Below are positions 1 to 9,529 of a stretch of DNA of 10,000 nucleotides, one piece after another; position 1 is the first letter of the stretch; the number at the start of each line of letters is the position of its first letter. Source of the stretch: Thiobacillus sp. (GTDB lineage Bacteria; Pseudomonadota; Gammaproteobacteria; Burkholderiales; Thiobacillaceae); NCBI GenBank assembly GCA_020216925.1, contig JAIWOL010000132.1, forward strand, positions 1 through 10,000, read 5' to 3'. Under the pieces are notes generated by a model. That model saw only the letters and a list, made by a program, of their open reading frames with translations. It was not told the origin of the DNA and made no database searches. The translations under genes were made by a program, and so were the position numbers.

Positions 1-85
1 GGGTTTGGATTGGAATTGCTGGCGGTTTTGGATTGGAATGAGTGGCGGTTTTGGAGTGGAATGAGTGGCGGTTTTGGAGTGGAAT
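1..85 (+). repeat. 23-bp tandem repeat array, about 3.9 copies
   Basis: A G/T-rich 23-bp unit, starting ggcggtttt and ending ggaatgagt, occurs head to tail at 21-43, 44-66 and 67-89. Copies one and two differ at a single base. The third copy is faithful up to about base 85 and then diverges into the kinase H-box sequence. A more diverged partial copy occupies 1-20 (16 of 20 bases agree), so the array probably continues left of the window. It lies inside the kinase reading frame, immediately before the H-box. The unit length leaves remainder 2 on division by three, so successive copies are read in different frames. Confidence 0.9.
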
Positions 86-726
86 ATGCAGCGGATGCCG
101 CCCATCAGTTGCGCACGCCAATTGCCGGCATCCGCGCGCAGGCCGAAACCGCGCTTGCCGGCGGCGACTGTCCTCATGCCTTGACGAAAATCGCCGAAGC
201 CGCCCGCAACATGGGCGAACTGGTCAGCAAACTGTTGATGCTGGCGAAGGTGGATGCCGCGGAAACCGCGCTGCGCCTGACACCGCTCGACGGTGTGGCC
301 GTGGCGCGGGCTGGGACGCGCGACTGGGTGCCGCGCGCCCTCGAATGCAGCGTGGAAATCGGTTTTGACGACAAGGGAGGAGATGCAGCGATGCTCGGCG
401 ATGCGCTGTTGCTCCGGGAAATGCTGGGTAATCTCATCGACAATGCCCTGCGCTATGGCGCGACCCGCATCAGCGTGGCTGTTGCAGGAAATGAACAAGG
501 GGTGCTGTGGTGTGTGGAAGACGACGGCCCGGGCATTCCGGAAGCCGAGCGCACGGCGGTTCTGGCGCCTTTCCATCGACTCGGAGCCAGCGCGGGAGGC
601 GCAGGACTGGGGCTTGCCATCGTAGAGCGGATAGCGCGTCTGCACGGTGCCCGGCTGCGGCTGAGCGCAGGCGCAAACGGCGTCGGGCTGGCAGTGACCG
701 TGCAGTTTCCCAAGCCCGACGCCTGA
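1..726 (+). CDS. Sensor histidine kinase, catalytic half (5' part missing or replaced)
   Basis: This is the transmitter part of a two-component histidine kinase. The frame is open from base 1. Numbering from a TTG at 10 gives 238 residues: H-box AAHQLRTP with the phospho-accepting His at 32, N-box NLIDNALRYG at 141-150, G1 DDGPGIP at 171-177, F-box PFHRL at 187-191 and G2 GAGLGLA at 197-203. All catalytic boxes look intact. The H-box wording resembles the TctE/QseC-like proteobacterial group; no partner response regulator is visible. Such kinases normally have two transmembrane helices and a HAMP domain before the H-box. Here that place is taken by a 23-bp tandem repeat translated as W/G/F-rich sequence. 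The start is therefore uncertain: the gene may begin left of the window, at TTG 10, or at ATG 61 (221 residues), which has GGAG four bases upstream. It ends at TGA 724-726, convergent with pnp. The kinase identity is sure; whether the gene is functional is not. Confidence 0.8.
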   Translation, partial: GFGLELLAVLDWNEWRFWSGMSGGFGVEYAADAAHQLRTPIAGIRAQAETALAGGDCPHALTKIAEAARNMGELVSKLLMLAKVDAAETALRLTPLDGVAVARAGTRDWVPRALECSVEIGFDDKGGDAAMLGDALLLREMLGNLIDNALRYGATRISVAVAGNEQGVLWCVEDDGPGIPEAERTAVLAPFHRLGASAGGAGLGLAIVERIARLHGARLRLSAGANGVGLAVTVQFPKPDA

Positions 727-727
727 A

Positions 728-760
728 ACGAGAAACCCCCGCATGGCGGGGGTTTCTCGT
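728..760. terminator. Bidirectional intrinsic terminator between kinase gene and pnp
   Basis: A perfect inverted repeat has 15-bp arms at 728-742 (acgagaaacccccgc) and 746-760 with the 3-nt loop atg. Each orientation has a GC-rich core followed by TTT inside the outer part of the stem. It starts 2 bases after the kinase stop and lies 20 bases beyond the pnp stop, in the only gap between these convergent genes. It probably ends transcription from both sides. The T-run is short, so the termination efficiency is not certain. Confidence 0.85.
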
Positions 761-779
761 GGGCGCGACCGAACCAGCC

Positions 780-2897
<2,118 letters not shown>

Positions 2898-2915
2898 ACG
2901 GGTTCCTTTCGAAGC

Positions 2916-2940
2916 AAAAACGCCCCGCGGGTGCGGGGCG
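2916..2940 (-). terminator. Intrinsic terminator between rpsO and pnp
   Basis: Reading the minus strand, an 8-bp all-GC stem (cgccccgc with gcggggcg, plus-strand arms 2921-2928 and 2933-2940, 4-nt loop) is followed by TTTTT at 2920-2916. It follows the rpsO stop by about 78 bases and ends only 18 bases before the pnp GTG. It should partly separate rpsO from pnp. A terminator between these two genes is also known in E. coli, where readthrough supplies pnp. Confidence 0.85.
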
Positions 2941-2967
2941 TGCGAGTCAGGGGGCGAAATACCCCAT

Positions 2968-3008
2968 CCACTGTGCCGATGCCGAGAGATGCCGGAACAT
3001 CACAGTGG
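2968..3008 (-). promoter_or_regulatory. Inverted repeat in the rpsO-pnp leader region
   Basis: Perfect 8-bp arms ccactgtg (2968-2975) and cacagtgg (3001-3008) enclose 25 bases. On the minus strand the stem can continue after a 3-base bulge with ATG/CAT (2998-3000 with 2979-2981), and a small CCG/CGG pairing is possible inside. It sits between the rpsO stop and the terminator ahead of pnp. In E. coli a stem-loop in the pnp leader is cut by RNase III and used for PNPase autoregulation. Equivalence here is an inference from position, not from sequence similarity. I see no convincing separate pnp promoter in this gap. Confidence 0.45.
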
Positions 3009-3017
3009 CGTGTAGTG

Positions 3018-3287
3018 TTACTTGCGCAGACCGAGGCGGTCGATCAGGGTCTTGTAGCCTTCGAGATTGGTGCGCTTGAGGTAGTCGAGCAGCTTGCGGC
3101 GGCGGCTCACCATTTTCAAGAGGCCACGACGCGAGTGGTGGTCTTTCATGTTGACCTTGAAGTGTTCGGTCAGGTCGTTGATGCGGGCCGTGAGCAGCGC
3201 CACCTGTACTTCGGGGGAACCGGTGTCGGCGGCGGCGCGCTGATAGTCGGCAACGATCTGCGCTTTTTGAGCGACGGTAACAGCCAT
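3018..3287 (-). CDS. rpsO: 30S ribosomal protein S15
   Basis: S15 is a primary 16S rRNA-binding protein of the small subunit platform and forms a bridge to 23S rRNA. The 89-residue product has the standard length and the family core: [16 protein letters not shown], then [21 protein letters not shown] and the basic helix [13 protein letters not shown]. The start is ATG 3285-3287, because the family begins MAVT and because AAGGAG at 3294-3299 is six bases upstream. A longer frame reaching 3332 would place the ribosome binding site inside the coding region. It follows truB after 88 bases that contain a promoter, and it precedes pnp as in E. coli. In several bacteria S15 represses its own mRNA; the short leader here (about 55 nt) could host such control, but no known S15 site is recognisable. 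Confidence 0.98.
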   Translation of the reverse strand: MAVTVAQKAQIVADYQRAAADTGSPEVQVALLTARINDLTEHFKVNMKDHHSRRGLLKMVSRRRKLLDYLKRTNLEGYKTLIDRLGLRK

Positions 3288-3349
3288 GGTGTACTCCTTG
3301 ATAATCGCGTGGCCTGCGGCTGAGCGGGACACGTTCCGTAAAGCGCCGG

Positions 3350-3379
3350 ATTGTACGCGAAAACGCCCTGTAAATTCAA
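3350..3379 (-). promoter_or_regulatory. Sigma70-type promoter for rpsO (and pnp)
   Basis: Reading the minus strand, TTGAAT (3379-3374; 4 of 6 to the -35 consensus) is followed by an 18-base spacer and TACAAT (3355-3350; 5 of 6 to the -10 consensus). The -35 box overlaps the TGA stop of truB. The predicted start near 3343 gives a leader of about 55 bases. The position matches the internal promoter between truB and rpsO known in E. coli. Confidence 0.7.
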
Positions 3380-4260
3380 GTTGCCATCAGCCGGCGCGGC
3401 GTCAGACAGCCCTCTGCTGCGTCTGCCAGACCGACGAAATCGTCATCCCGGTAGACGCGAACCAGGCCGGCGAGGCCAGACCGGGTTTCGACGCGCCGGC
3501 CCTGGCGCAGCGCCGTGGCGTCTGCAGGATCGAGTTGCATGGCCGGCAGATGGGTGACCAGACAGTCAGGCGGCATCAACAGGTCAAGGCGGGCGTCTGG
3601 TGGCAGGGACTGGAGTGTGTCCAGCGTGTGCGCCTGCCTCAAATCGAAGCCGCCGGCGGCGGTGCGCGTGAGTCCGGTGAGACAGGCGCCGCAGCCCAGC
3701 GCTTCGCCAATGTCCTGCGCCAGCGTGCGGACGTAGGTGCCAGCGCTGCATGCCACGTCGAAGACTGCGCGCGGCGGCGAACATTCGACAAGATCGAGCG
3801 ACGCGATGCGGACCCGGCGCGGCGGCCGTTCGAAAACCACACCGGCTCGCGCGTATTCGTAGAGCGGGCGGCCCTGGTGCTTGAGCGCGGAGTGCATGGG
3901 CGGAACCTGTTCGATTTCACCGATGAAGCGCGGCAGAACCGCTGTCACGGCGTCACATCCTGCTTCGACGGGGCGCTCGGTGAGCACCTCGCCTTCGGGG
4001 TCGCCGGTTGTGGTGGTGATGCCCAGCCGCATGGTGGCGCGGTAGTGTTTGTCCGATTGCAGAAGATAGCCGGAAAACTTGGTGGCTTCGCCGAAACACA
4101 GCGGCAGGAGGCCGTCGGCAAAAGGATCGAGGGTGCCGGTGTGGCCAGCCTTCAGCGCAGCGAGCAGCCATTTGGCCTTTTGCAGCGCGGCGTTGGAACT
4201 GATGCCGACGGGTTTGTTCAGCAGCAGGACGCCGTCGACGCGTTGCCGGATGATCTTCAC
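3376..4260 (-). CDS. truB: tRNA pseudouridine(55) synthase TruB
   Basis: TruB isomerises U55 in the T-loop of nearly all elongator tRNAs and also helps tRNA fold. The 294-residue product shows the family signature [16 protein letters not shown] near the N-terminus, the catalytic motif [12 protein letters not shown] with the nucleophilic Asp at 45, the active-site Tyr in [10 protein letters not shown] (Y73), and the conserved [14 protein letters not shown] (172-185). The C-terminal 80 or so residues form the PUA-like region. The start is GTG at 4258-4260, overlapping the rbfA stop as GTGA, so the two genes are likely translationally coupled. AAGGA at 4264-4268 lies only three bases before the GTG, inside rbfA. 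The gene order rbfA-truB-rpsO is the usual proteobacterial one. The motif has Asp instead of Thr in the common LDPxATG form, which is a tolerated variation. Confidence 0.97.
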   Translation of the reverse strand: MKIIRQRVDGVLLLNKPVGISSNAALQKAKWLLAALKAGHTGTLDPFADGLLPLCFGEATKFSGYLLQSDKHYRATMRLGITTTTGDPEGEVLTERPVEAGCDAVTAVLPRFIGEIEQVPPMHSALKHQGRPLYEYARAGVVFERPPRRVRIASLDLVECSPPRAVFDVACSAGTYVRTLAQDIGEALGCGACLTGLTRTAAGGFDLRQAHTLDTLQSLPPDARLDLLMPPDCLVTHLPAMQLDPADATALRQGRRVETRSGLAGLVRVYRDDDFVGLADAAEGCLTPRRLMAT

Positions 4261-4685
4261 GCGTCCTTGGCGGGCGCGGCGGACGGGTCTTCCTGCGGCG
4301 GCGTCGCGCTGTCCTCGGCCTGGGAATGTCTTGCATCCTCGGCAACAGCCGTTTCAATCAGGCGGGTGAGCGCCATGCCGTGCTCGACCGAGTGGTCGTA
4401 GACGAAGGTGAGCCTGGGCACGACACGTAACTGCATGCGATGCGACAACTGTGAACGCAGAAAACCACTGGCGCGCTGCAAGCCTTGCAGGCAGGCCGCG
4501 TGCTCGGCCTCTCCGCCAAGGGTGGTGAAGTAGACCTTGGCAAATTCCATGTCACGGTTCACGTCCACCTCGGTGATGGTGAGCATGCCGACGCGCGGAT
4601 CCTTTACTTCCTGACGGATCAGCTCCGGCAGTTCGCGCTGGATCTGGTCGGCGACGCGGCGGGCGCGGGGAAAGTCTTTGGGCAT
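4257..4685 (-). CDS. rbfA: Ribosome-binding factor A
   Basis: RbfA is a small KH-fold protein that binds immature 30S subunits, assists 5'-end processing of 16S rRNA and is needed for cold adaptation. The 142-residue product begins PRARRVADQIQREL, the family's N-terminal helix, and contains the strand DPRVGMLTITEVDVNRDMEFAKVYF and the helix HRMQLRVVPRLTFVYDHSVEHG. After about residue 115 comes a hydrophilic Ala/Glu/Asp/Pro-rich tail that is not conserved. The ATG at 4683-4685 is right by homology, and an in-frame TGA 12 bases upstream excludes a longer protein. There is no Shine-Dalgarno sequence: the 12 bases before the ATG are almost all C. It lies 40 bases after infB and overlaps truB by four bases. 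Confidence 0.97.
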   Translation of the reverse strand: MPKDFPRARRVADQIQRELPELIRQEVKDPRVGMLTITEVDVNRDMEFAKVYFTTLGGEAEHAACLQGLQRASGFLRSQLSHRMQLRVVPRLTFVYDHSVEHGMALTRLIETAVAEDARHSQAEDSATPPQEDPSAAPAKDA

Positions 4686-4725
4686 GGGGGGCGGGGCTCA
4701 GGAACGAGACCCTGAATCCTTATTC
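4686..4725 (-). promoter_or_regulatory. infB-rbfA gap with C-run instead of a ribosome binding site
   Basis: On the minus strand this 40-base gap carries TAAGGAT (4722-4716) just after the infB stop, then a small hairpin TCAGG/CCTGA (arms 4711-4715 and 4698-4702, 8-base loop), then gccccgcccccc directly before the rbfA ATG. The only purine-rich anti-16S match is too far from the ATG in the linear sequence. Folding of the hairpin would shorten the effective distance to about 13 bases. This is a description only; no regulator is known to me. Confidence 0.4.
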
Positions 4726-7455
4726 TTACAGTGAACGCGCCACCTCGACCACCTCGAAGATTTCGAGGATGTCGCCTTCCTGGATGTCGTTGTAGTTCTT
4801 CAGCGACAGACCACATTCGAAATTGGCTTTCACTTCCTTCACGTCATCCTTGAAGCGCTTGAGCGAATCGAGTTCGCCCTGATGGATGACCACGTTGTTG
4901 CGCAGGACCCGCACGCCCGCACCACGCTTGACCACGCCATCGGTGACATAACAGCCCGCAATGGTGCCGACCTTGGAAATGACGAACACCTGGCGGATCT
5001 CGACGGTGCCGATGACGTTTTCCTTCTTTTCCGGAGAGAGCATGCCGGACAGGGCGGCTTTGATTTCGTCTACGGCTTCGTAAATGATGTTGTAGTAGCG
5101 GATATCCACGCCGCCCGACTCGGCGAGTTTGCGGGCCTGCGCGTCGGCGCGCACGTTGAAGCCGATCAGCACGGCCTTCGACGCCAGTGCAAGGTTGACG
5201 TCGGATTCGGTGATGGCGCCGACGGCGCTGTGGATGACGTTGACCTTGACCTCGTCGGTCGAAAGTTTGGTGAGTGCGTGCGCCAGACCTTCGTAAGAGC
5301 CCTGGACGTCGGCCTTGAGGATGACCGGCAGCTGCTTGACCTCGCCTTCGCCCATCTGCTCGAACATGGATTCGAGCTTGGCCGCCTGCTTCTTGGCAAG
5401 CTGAACGTCGCGGAACTTGCCCTGGCGGAACAACGCGATTTCGCGTGCCTTGCGTTCGTCGGGCAGCACCATCATGTCCTCGCCGGCGTGCGGCACGTCG
5501 GACAGGCCCTGGATTTCAACCGGGATCGACGGGCCGGCCTGCTGCACCGGCTTGCCGGCTTCGTCGAGCATGGCGCGCACGCGGCCGAACACCTGGCCGG
5601 CCAGCACCATGTCGCCGCGCCTGAGCGTGCCGGACTGCACCAGCAGCGTGGCGACCGGGCCCTTGCCCTTGTCGAGCCGGGCTTCGATGACGATGCCCTT
5701 GGCAGGGCCGTCGACGGGCGCCTGGAGTTCGAGCACCTCGGCCTGCAGCAGGATGGCGTCGAGCAGGCCGTCGATGTTGGTGTTGGCCTTGGCCGACACG
5801 TCGACGAACTGCGATTCCCCGCCCCATTCTTCGGGCGTGATGCCGTGCTGCGAGAGTTCCTGGCGGATACGCTCGGGGTTGGCTTCGGGCTTGTCGATCT
5901 TGTTGACTGCGACCACGACCGGTACTTCGGCCGCCTTGGCATGGTGGATGGCTTCGATCGTCTGCGGCATGACCCCGTCGTCGGCGGCAACGACCAGGAC
6001 CACGATGTCGGTCGCTTTCGCGCCGCGCGCGCGCATGGCGGTAAAGGCTTCGTGGCCCGGCGTGTCGAGGAAGGTGATGATGCCTTTCTCGGTTTCGACA
6101 TGGTAGGCGCCGATGTGCTGGGTGATGCCGCCGGCTTCGCCGCTGGCGACGCGGGTGCGCCGGATGGTGTCGAGCAGCGAGGTTTTGCCGTGGTCGACAT
6201 GGCCCATGATGGTGACCACCGGCGGACGCGGCAGCAGCGCATGTTCGGCGGAGGGTGTTTCGTCGAGCAGGAAGGCTTCCGGCGTGTCCAGCGCGGCCGG
6301 CTTGCCGATGTGGCCCATTTCCTCGACCACGATGATTGCGGTTTCCTGGTCTAGCACCTGGTTGATGGTGACCATGCTGCCGAGTTTCATCAGCGTCTTG
6401 ATGACTTCGGCGGCCTTCACCGACATCTTGTGCGCCAGGTCGGCGACCGTGATGGTCTCCGGCACCAGCACCTCGCGCACCACCGGTTCGGTCGGGGCAA
6501 TGAAATTGCTGTCGTCCTGCCCGCCCTTGGATTTGCCCTTGCGGCCACGCCAGCCGGCATCCGGTGCGGCGCCGCCTCGGGTCTTCAACGCGCCTTTGCG
6601 GCGAGCGTTGTCGTCTTTCCAGTTGTCGGCTTTCTTGGCCGGTTTCTTGTCATCCTTGCCGGCCGGCTTGTCGGGCTTGTGCAGGGTTTTGACACCCGGC
6701 GCAGCAGGGGCAGCCGGCGTTGCGGCTTTCTGCGCTTCGGCAAGCTTGGCGGCCTCGCGGGCGGCTTCGGCCTGCTTGCGCAGTGCTTCGCGCTCGGCGC
6801 GCGCCCGGGCATCGGCCGCCTGGCGTTCGAGCAGCGCCTGATGACGACGGGTTTCTTCCTCGCGCGCCTTGATCTCGGCTTCGTTGAGAATGGTGGCTTT
6901 CCTGACCCGGGTGGTTTTCTTGGCGACGGGCTCGGATTTGACAGCGGGGGCCGGTTCGGGTGCGGCGGGGGCCTCGACCACAGCCGGTGTCTCTACAGCC
7001 ACGGGTTCGACCCCTGCCGGTTCGGGCGTGACTTCGACGACAGGTTCGGGAGCGGCGACCGGTTCCGGCACGACAACCGGTTCGATCGCGGCCGTCTCTG
7101 CTTCAGCCTTGGCCGCCTCGACCTTTGCCGCCTCGATCCTGGCTTCTGCGGCCAGGGCAGCGGGGTCGCGTTTCACATAGGTACGAGACTTGCGCACCTC
7201 GACCTGAATAGTGCGCGATTTGCCCGAGCTGTCGGTTTTGCGGATCTCGCCGGTCTGCTTGCGCGTGATGGTGATCTTGGTTTTGCCTGTTTTACCGCCG
7301 CCGTGCATCTTGCGCAGGTAGTCGAGCAGTTGTGCCTTGTCGGCTTCGGTCACGGAATCGGCCGCATCGTTCTTGTCGACGCCCGCTGCCTTGAGTTGTT
7401 CCAGCAACAGCTGGGGCGGCAGTTTCAGTTCCTGTGCGAATTGTTCAACGTTCAT
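4726..7455 (-). CDS. infB: Translation initiation factor IF-2
   Basis: IF-2 is the GTPase that brings fMet-tRNA to the 30S subunit and promotes 50S joining. The 909-residue product has an IF2_N helical domain (1-50), an IF2-associated basic segment (about 55-97), a long low-complexity linker rich in Ala, Pro, Val, Glu and Lys (about 98-315), a second IF2_N-like domain (about 325-382), and the G domain. The G motifs are GHVDHGKT (418-425), DTPGH (464-468), NKID (518-521) and SAK (554-556). Domains II, III and the fMet-tRNA-binding C-terminal barrel follow to the end. The start is ATG 7453-7455, with GAGGA (7460-7464) four bases upstream. The linker has no Met between residues 50 and 344, so an internal ATG start for a short IF2 form, as in E. 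coli, is not available there. Gaps are 41 bases to nusA and 40 to rbfA. Confidence 0.98.
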   Translation of the reverse strand: MNVEQFAQELKLPPQLLLEQLKAAGVDKNDAADSVTEADKAQLLDYLRKMHGGGKTGKTKITITRKQTGEIRKTDSSGKSRTIQVEVRKSRTYVKRDPAALAAEARIEAAKVEAAKAEAETAAIEPVVVPEPVAAPEPVVEVTPEPAGVEPVAVETPAVVEAPAAPEPAPAVKSEPVAKKTTRVRKATILNEAEIKAREEETRRHQALLERQAADARARAEREALRKQAEAAREAAKLAEAQKAATPAAPAAPGVKTLHKPDKPAGKDDKKPAKKADNWKDDNARRKGALKTRGGAAPDAGWRGRKGKSKGGQDDSNFIAPTEPVVREVLVPETITVADLAHKMSVKAAEVIKTLMKLGSMVTINQVLDQETAIIVVEEMGHIGKPAALDTPEAFLLDETPSAEHALLPRPPVVTIMGHVDHGKTSLLDTIRRTRVASGEAGGITQHIGAYHVETEKGIITFLDTPGHEAFTAMRARGAKATDIVVLVVAADDGVMPQTIEAIHHAKAAEVPVVVAVNKIDKPEANPERIRQELSQHGITPEEWGGESQFVDVSAKANTNIDGLLDAILLQAEVLELQAPVDGPAKGIVIEARLDKGKGPVATLLVQSGTLRRGDMVLAGQVFGRVRAMLDEAGKPVQQAGPSIPVEIQGLSDVPHAGEDMMVLPDERKAREIALFRQGKFRDVQLAKKQAAKLESMFEQMGEGEVKQLPVILKADVQGSYEGLAHALTKLSTDEVKVNVIHSAVGAITESDVNLALASKAVLIGFNVRADAQARKLAESGGVDIRYYNIIYEAVDEIKAALSGMLSPEKKENVIGTVEIRQVFVISKVGTIAGCYVTDGVVKRGAGVRVLRNNVVIHQGELDSLKRFKDDVKEVKANFECGLSLKNYNDIQEGDILEIFEVVEVARSL

Positions 7456-7496
7456 GCAATCCTCGTGGCGTGTGGCCTGTTCAACCGGATGGTCGG

Positions 7497-8975
7497 TTAA
7501 CCCTGAGCGAACCAGGGCGCGCGTGCGGCCATGATCAGTTGTTTGGCGCGTTCGGCATCCATCGCGGCCATTTCGGTCAGCTCATCGACGGCCAGCTCGG
7601 CCAGATCCTCGGTGGTGTGGACGCCCTTGCTGGCGAGCGTGCGCGCAGTCTCCGCATCCATGCCTTCGAGCGATAGCAAATCGCCTGCTGAAGCCTCGAC
7701 CTGTTCCTCGCCGACGATGGCGGCGGTGAGCAGCGCGTTGCGGGCGCGGTTGCGCAGTTCGTTCACGAGGCTTTCGTCGAAGGCTTCGATCTCGAGCATT
7801 TCGTTGAGCGGCACGTAGGCCACTTCTTCCAGGGTGGAGAAGCCTTCGTCCACCAGAATCTGTGCAACTTCCTCGTCCACGTCGAGCTTGGCGATGAAGA
7901 GGTCGAGCGTCTTGCGGCTTTCGGTCTGCTGTTTCTCGTCCGCGGTCTCGCGCGACATGATGTTGAGTTCCCAGCCCGTGAGTTCCGACGCCAGACGCAC
8001 GTTCTGGCCGCCGCGGCCGATGGCCATTGCAAGCTGCTCCTCTTCCACGACCACATCCATGGCGTGCTTGTCTTCGTCGACGACGATGGAACTGACCTCG
8101 GCGGGCGCGAGTGCGTTGATGACGTACTGCGCGGGGTCGGCAGACCAGTGGATGATGTCGACGCGTTCGCCGGCGAGTTCGTTGGTCACCGAGGTGACGC
8201 GCGAACCGCGCAGGCCGATGCAGGTGCCGATGGGGTCGATGCGCGGGTCGTGGGAGACGACGGCGATCTTGGCGCGCAGGCCGGGGTCGCGAGCGGCCGC
8301 CTTGATCTCGAGCAGACCTTCCTCGATCTCGGGCACTTCCAGCTCGAACAGCTTCATGATGAATTCGGGCGCGGTGCGCGACAGGATCACTTGCGGGCCG
8401 CGTGTGCCACGGTCAATGCGCAGCAGGTAGGCGCGCACGCGGTCACCCACGCGCAGGTTCTCGCGCGGGATCATCTGGTCGCGGTGCAAGAAACCCTCGA
8501 CGCGGCCGGATTCGATGATGGCATTGCCGCGATCGACGCGCTTCACCACACCGTTGACCAGATGTTCCTTGCGCGCAAGAAAATCCTGGATGATCTGTTC
8601 GCGCTCGGCGTCACGGATTTTTTGCAGGATCACCTGCTTGGCCGCCTGGGCCTCGATGCGGCCGAATTCCACGTTTTCCAGCGGTGCTTCGATGTAGTCG
8701 CCCACCTCGATGTCGGGATGCGTGTCCTGTGCATCGACCAGCAGAATCTGGAAATCTTCAGACTCGAGTTCGGTTTCGGTGACAACCTGCCAGCGGCGGA
8801 AGGATTCATAGTCGCCGCTCTCACGGTCGATCGACACGCGCACGTCGGCTTCTTCCTTGAAGCGTTTTTTGGTGGCCTGCGCGAGTGCCTGCTCCAGCGC
8901 CTCGAACACCACTTCCTTGTCCACGTTCTTTTCGCGGGCCAGCGCGTCGGCCAGCATCAATATTTCTCGGCTCAT
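7497..8975 (-). CDS. nusA: Transcription termination/antitermination factor NusA
   Basis: NusA binds RNA polymerase and nascent RNA, modulates pausing and intrinsic termination, and takes part in antitermination of rRNA operons. The 492-residue product has the polymerase-binding N-terminal domain (1-125), an S1 domain (about 137-200), KH1 with [11 protein letters not shown] (250-260), KH2 with [12 protein letters not shown] (318-329), and two acidic C-terminal helix-hairpin-helix repeats (about 360-412 and 430-488) as in proteobacterial NusA. Two consecutive ATG codons exist at 8976-8978 and 8973-8975. The second is chosen: the family begins MSREIL, and GGAGGG at 8985-8980 is four bases from it but only one base from the first. 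It follows rimP by 20 bases, with infB next, the near-universal nusA-infB pair. Confidence 0.98.
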   Translation of the reverse strand: MSREILMLADALAREKNVDKEVVFEALEQALAQATKKRFKEEADVRVSIDRESGDYESFRRWQVVTETELESEDFQILLVDAQDTHPDIEVGDYIEAPLENVEFGRIEAQAAKQVILQKIRDAEREQIIQDFLARKEHLVNGVVKRVDRGNAIIESGRVEGFLHRDQMIPRENLRVGDRVRAYLLRIDRGTRGPQVILSRTAPEFIMKLFELEVPEIEEGLLEIKAAARDPGLRAKIAVVSHDPRIDPIGTCIGLRGSRVTSVTNELAGERVDIIHWSADPAQYVINALAPAEVSSIVVDEDKHAMDVVVEEEQLAMAIGRGGQNVRLASELTGWELNIMSRETADEKQQTESRKTLDLFIAKLDVDEEVAQILVDEGFSTLEEVAYVPLNEMLEIEAFDESLVNELRNRARNALLTAAIVGEEQVEASAGDLLSLEGMDAETARTLASKGVHTTEDLAELAVDELTEMAAMDAERAKQLIMAARAPWFAQG

Positions 8976-8979
8976 CATT

Positions 8980-8985
8980 CCCTCC
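8980..8985 (-). promoter_or_regulatory. nusA ribosome binding site deciding the start
   Basis: GGAGGG on the minus strand is one base from a first ATG (8976-8978) and four bases from a second ATG (8973-8975). The spacing favours the second, which matches the MSREIL start of the family. Confidence 0.7.
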
Positions 8986-8995
8986 AGTCTCTCGC

Positions 8996-9424
8996 CTAAA
9001 CCGCTGGTTTCAGGCGGGCACTGTCCACGTTTCTCAAATCCACTGATACAGCCTTGCCGTCGACCGCCAGCTTGACCGTACCGTCATCCAGCGCGACCAG
9101 CTGGCCGACCAGCTTGCGACGATTGTCCAGCGGCACACGCAGTTTCAATGTCACCATTTCGCCAGCGAAGCGCGTGTAGTCCTGCGGCTTGACCAGCGGG
9201 CGGTCGAGTCCGGGAGACGAAACCTCCAGCCGCTCGTATTCGATGTTTTCGACCGTGAACAAATGGGTCAGGTGATTGCTCACCGCGACGCAGTCTTTTA
9301 TGGTGATCCCGTCGGGTTTGTCGATGAAAATCCGCACCAGACCGCGGCCGGCGCGCTCGAGCATCACCAGCTCGTAGCCGAGTCCGGCGAGCACAGGCTC
9401 CAGTCGGGCGGGTAAATCCATCAT
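8996..9424 (-). CDS. rimP: Ribosome maturation factor RimP
   Basis: RimP is a cytoplasmic factor needed for 30S subunit maturation, and it is usually the gene before nusA. With the start used here the product is 142 residues, close to the usual 140-155. It shows the N-terminal alpha/beta domain ([31 protein letters not shown]), the signature [15 protein letters not shown] (SSPGLDRPL at 69-77) and a C-terminal SH3-like barrel (about 85-142). Two ATGs stand together (9422-9424 and 9419-9421); neither has a clear Shine-Dalgarno sequence, and either could be used. A longer frame starting at 9475 is rejected because its first residues are encoded by the terminator hairpin upstream. It ends with TAG, 20 bases before the nusA start, and heads the rimP-nusA-infB-rbfA-truB operon. 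Confidence 0.95.
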   Translation of the reverse strand: MMDLPARLEPVLAGLGYELVMLERAGRGLVRIFIDKPDGITIKDCVAVSNHLTHLFTVENIEYERLEVSSPGLDRPLVKPQDYTRFAGEMVTLKLRVPLDNRRKLVGQLVALDDGTVKLAVDGKAVSVDLRNVDSARLKPAV

Positions 9425-9440
9425 CGCGTTATCGGCACCA

Positions 9441-9469
9441 CAAATAAAAAATGGGCAAAACGCCCATTT
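9441..9469 (-). terminator. Intrinsic terminator after tRNA-Leu, before rimP
   Basis: On the minus strand, arms aaatgggc and gcccattt (plus-strand 9462-9469 and 9449-9456, 5-base loop) are followed by TTTATTT. Together with the end of the stem this gives a long U-rich tail. It lies 60 bases after tRNA-Leu and 24 bases before rimP. It should end most tRNA operon transcription. Its closeness to rimP means that rimP depends on readthrough or on a promoter upstream of the hairpin. Confidence 0.8.
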
Positions 9470-9490
9470 GTTCAAGAATCAAGCCGCAGC

Positions 9491-9499
9491 ATTGTATCA
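9491..9499 (-). promoter_or_regulatory. Possible extended -10 promoter for the rimP operon
   Basis: On the minus strand TGATACAAT fits an extended -10 element (TG, one base, then TACAAT, 5 of 6 to consensus). No good -35 box lies 16-18 bases upstream. Transcription would start near 9484, about 15 bases before the terminator-like hairpin, so that hairpin would be at the very 5' end of the mRNA. Confidence 0.35.
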
Positions 9500-9529
9500 C
9501 TGCCAAGCGCGTTCAGGGAAGGGGAGGGA

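Noticed and set aside
1..89. Repeats as part of a CRISPR array
   Set aside because: The units are directly adjacent with no spacers, have no dyad symmetry and lie within a coding frame.
3288..3332. 15-residue N-terminal extension of S15
   Set aside because: It would cover the AAGGAG ribosome binding site, and S15 starts MAVT in this family.
3286..4401. 371-codon plus-strand open frame opposite truB and rbfA
   Set aside because: It is antisense to two clear genes and has no family resemblance.
4882..6354. 490-codon plus-strand open frame opposite infB
   Set aside because: It mirrors the conserved G domain of IF-2. Its composition is that of an antisense shadow, with no ribosome binding site or domain.
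6700..7180. Ala/Pro/Val-rich low-complexity region as a separate repeat element
   Set aside because: It is the flexible linker of IF-2, which is normally variable and low in complexity.
6430..7500. 356-codon plus-strand open frame opposite the infB N-terminal region
   Set aside because: The Gly/Phe/Arg-rich repeats are simply the complement of the Ala/Pro/Lys-rich IF-2 linker.
8064..8999. 311-codon plus-strand open frame opposite nusA
   Set aside because: It is a shadow of NusA, and no independent coding evidence is seen.
9425..9475. 17-residue N-terminal extension of RimP
   Set aside because: The extension is encoded by the terminator hairpin and its T-run, and RimP proteins normally start near the chosen ATG.
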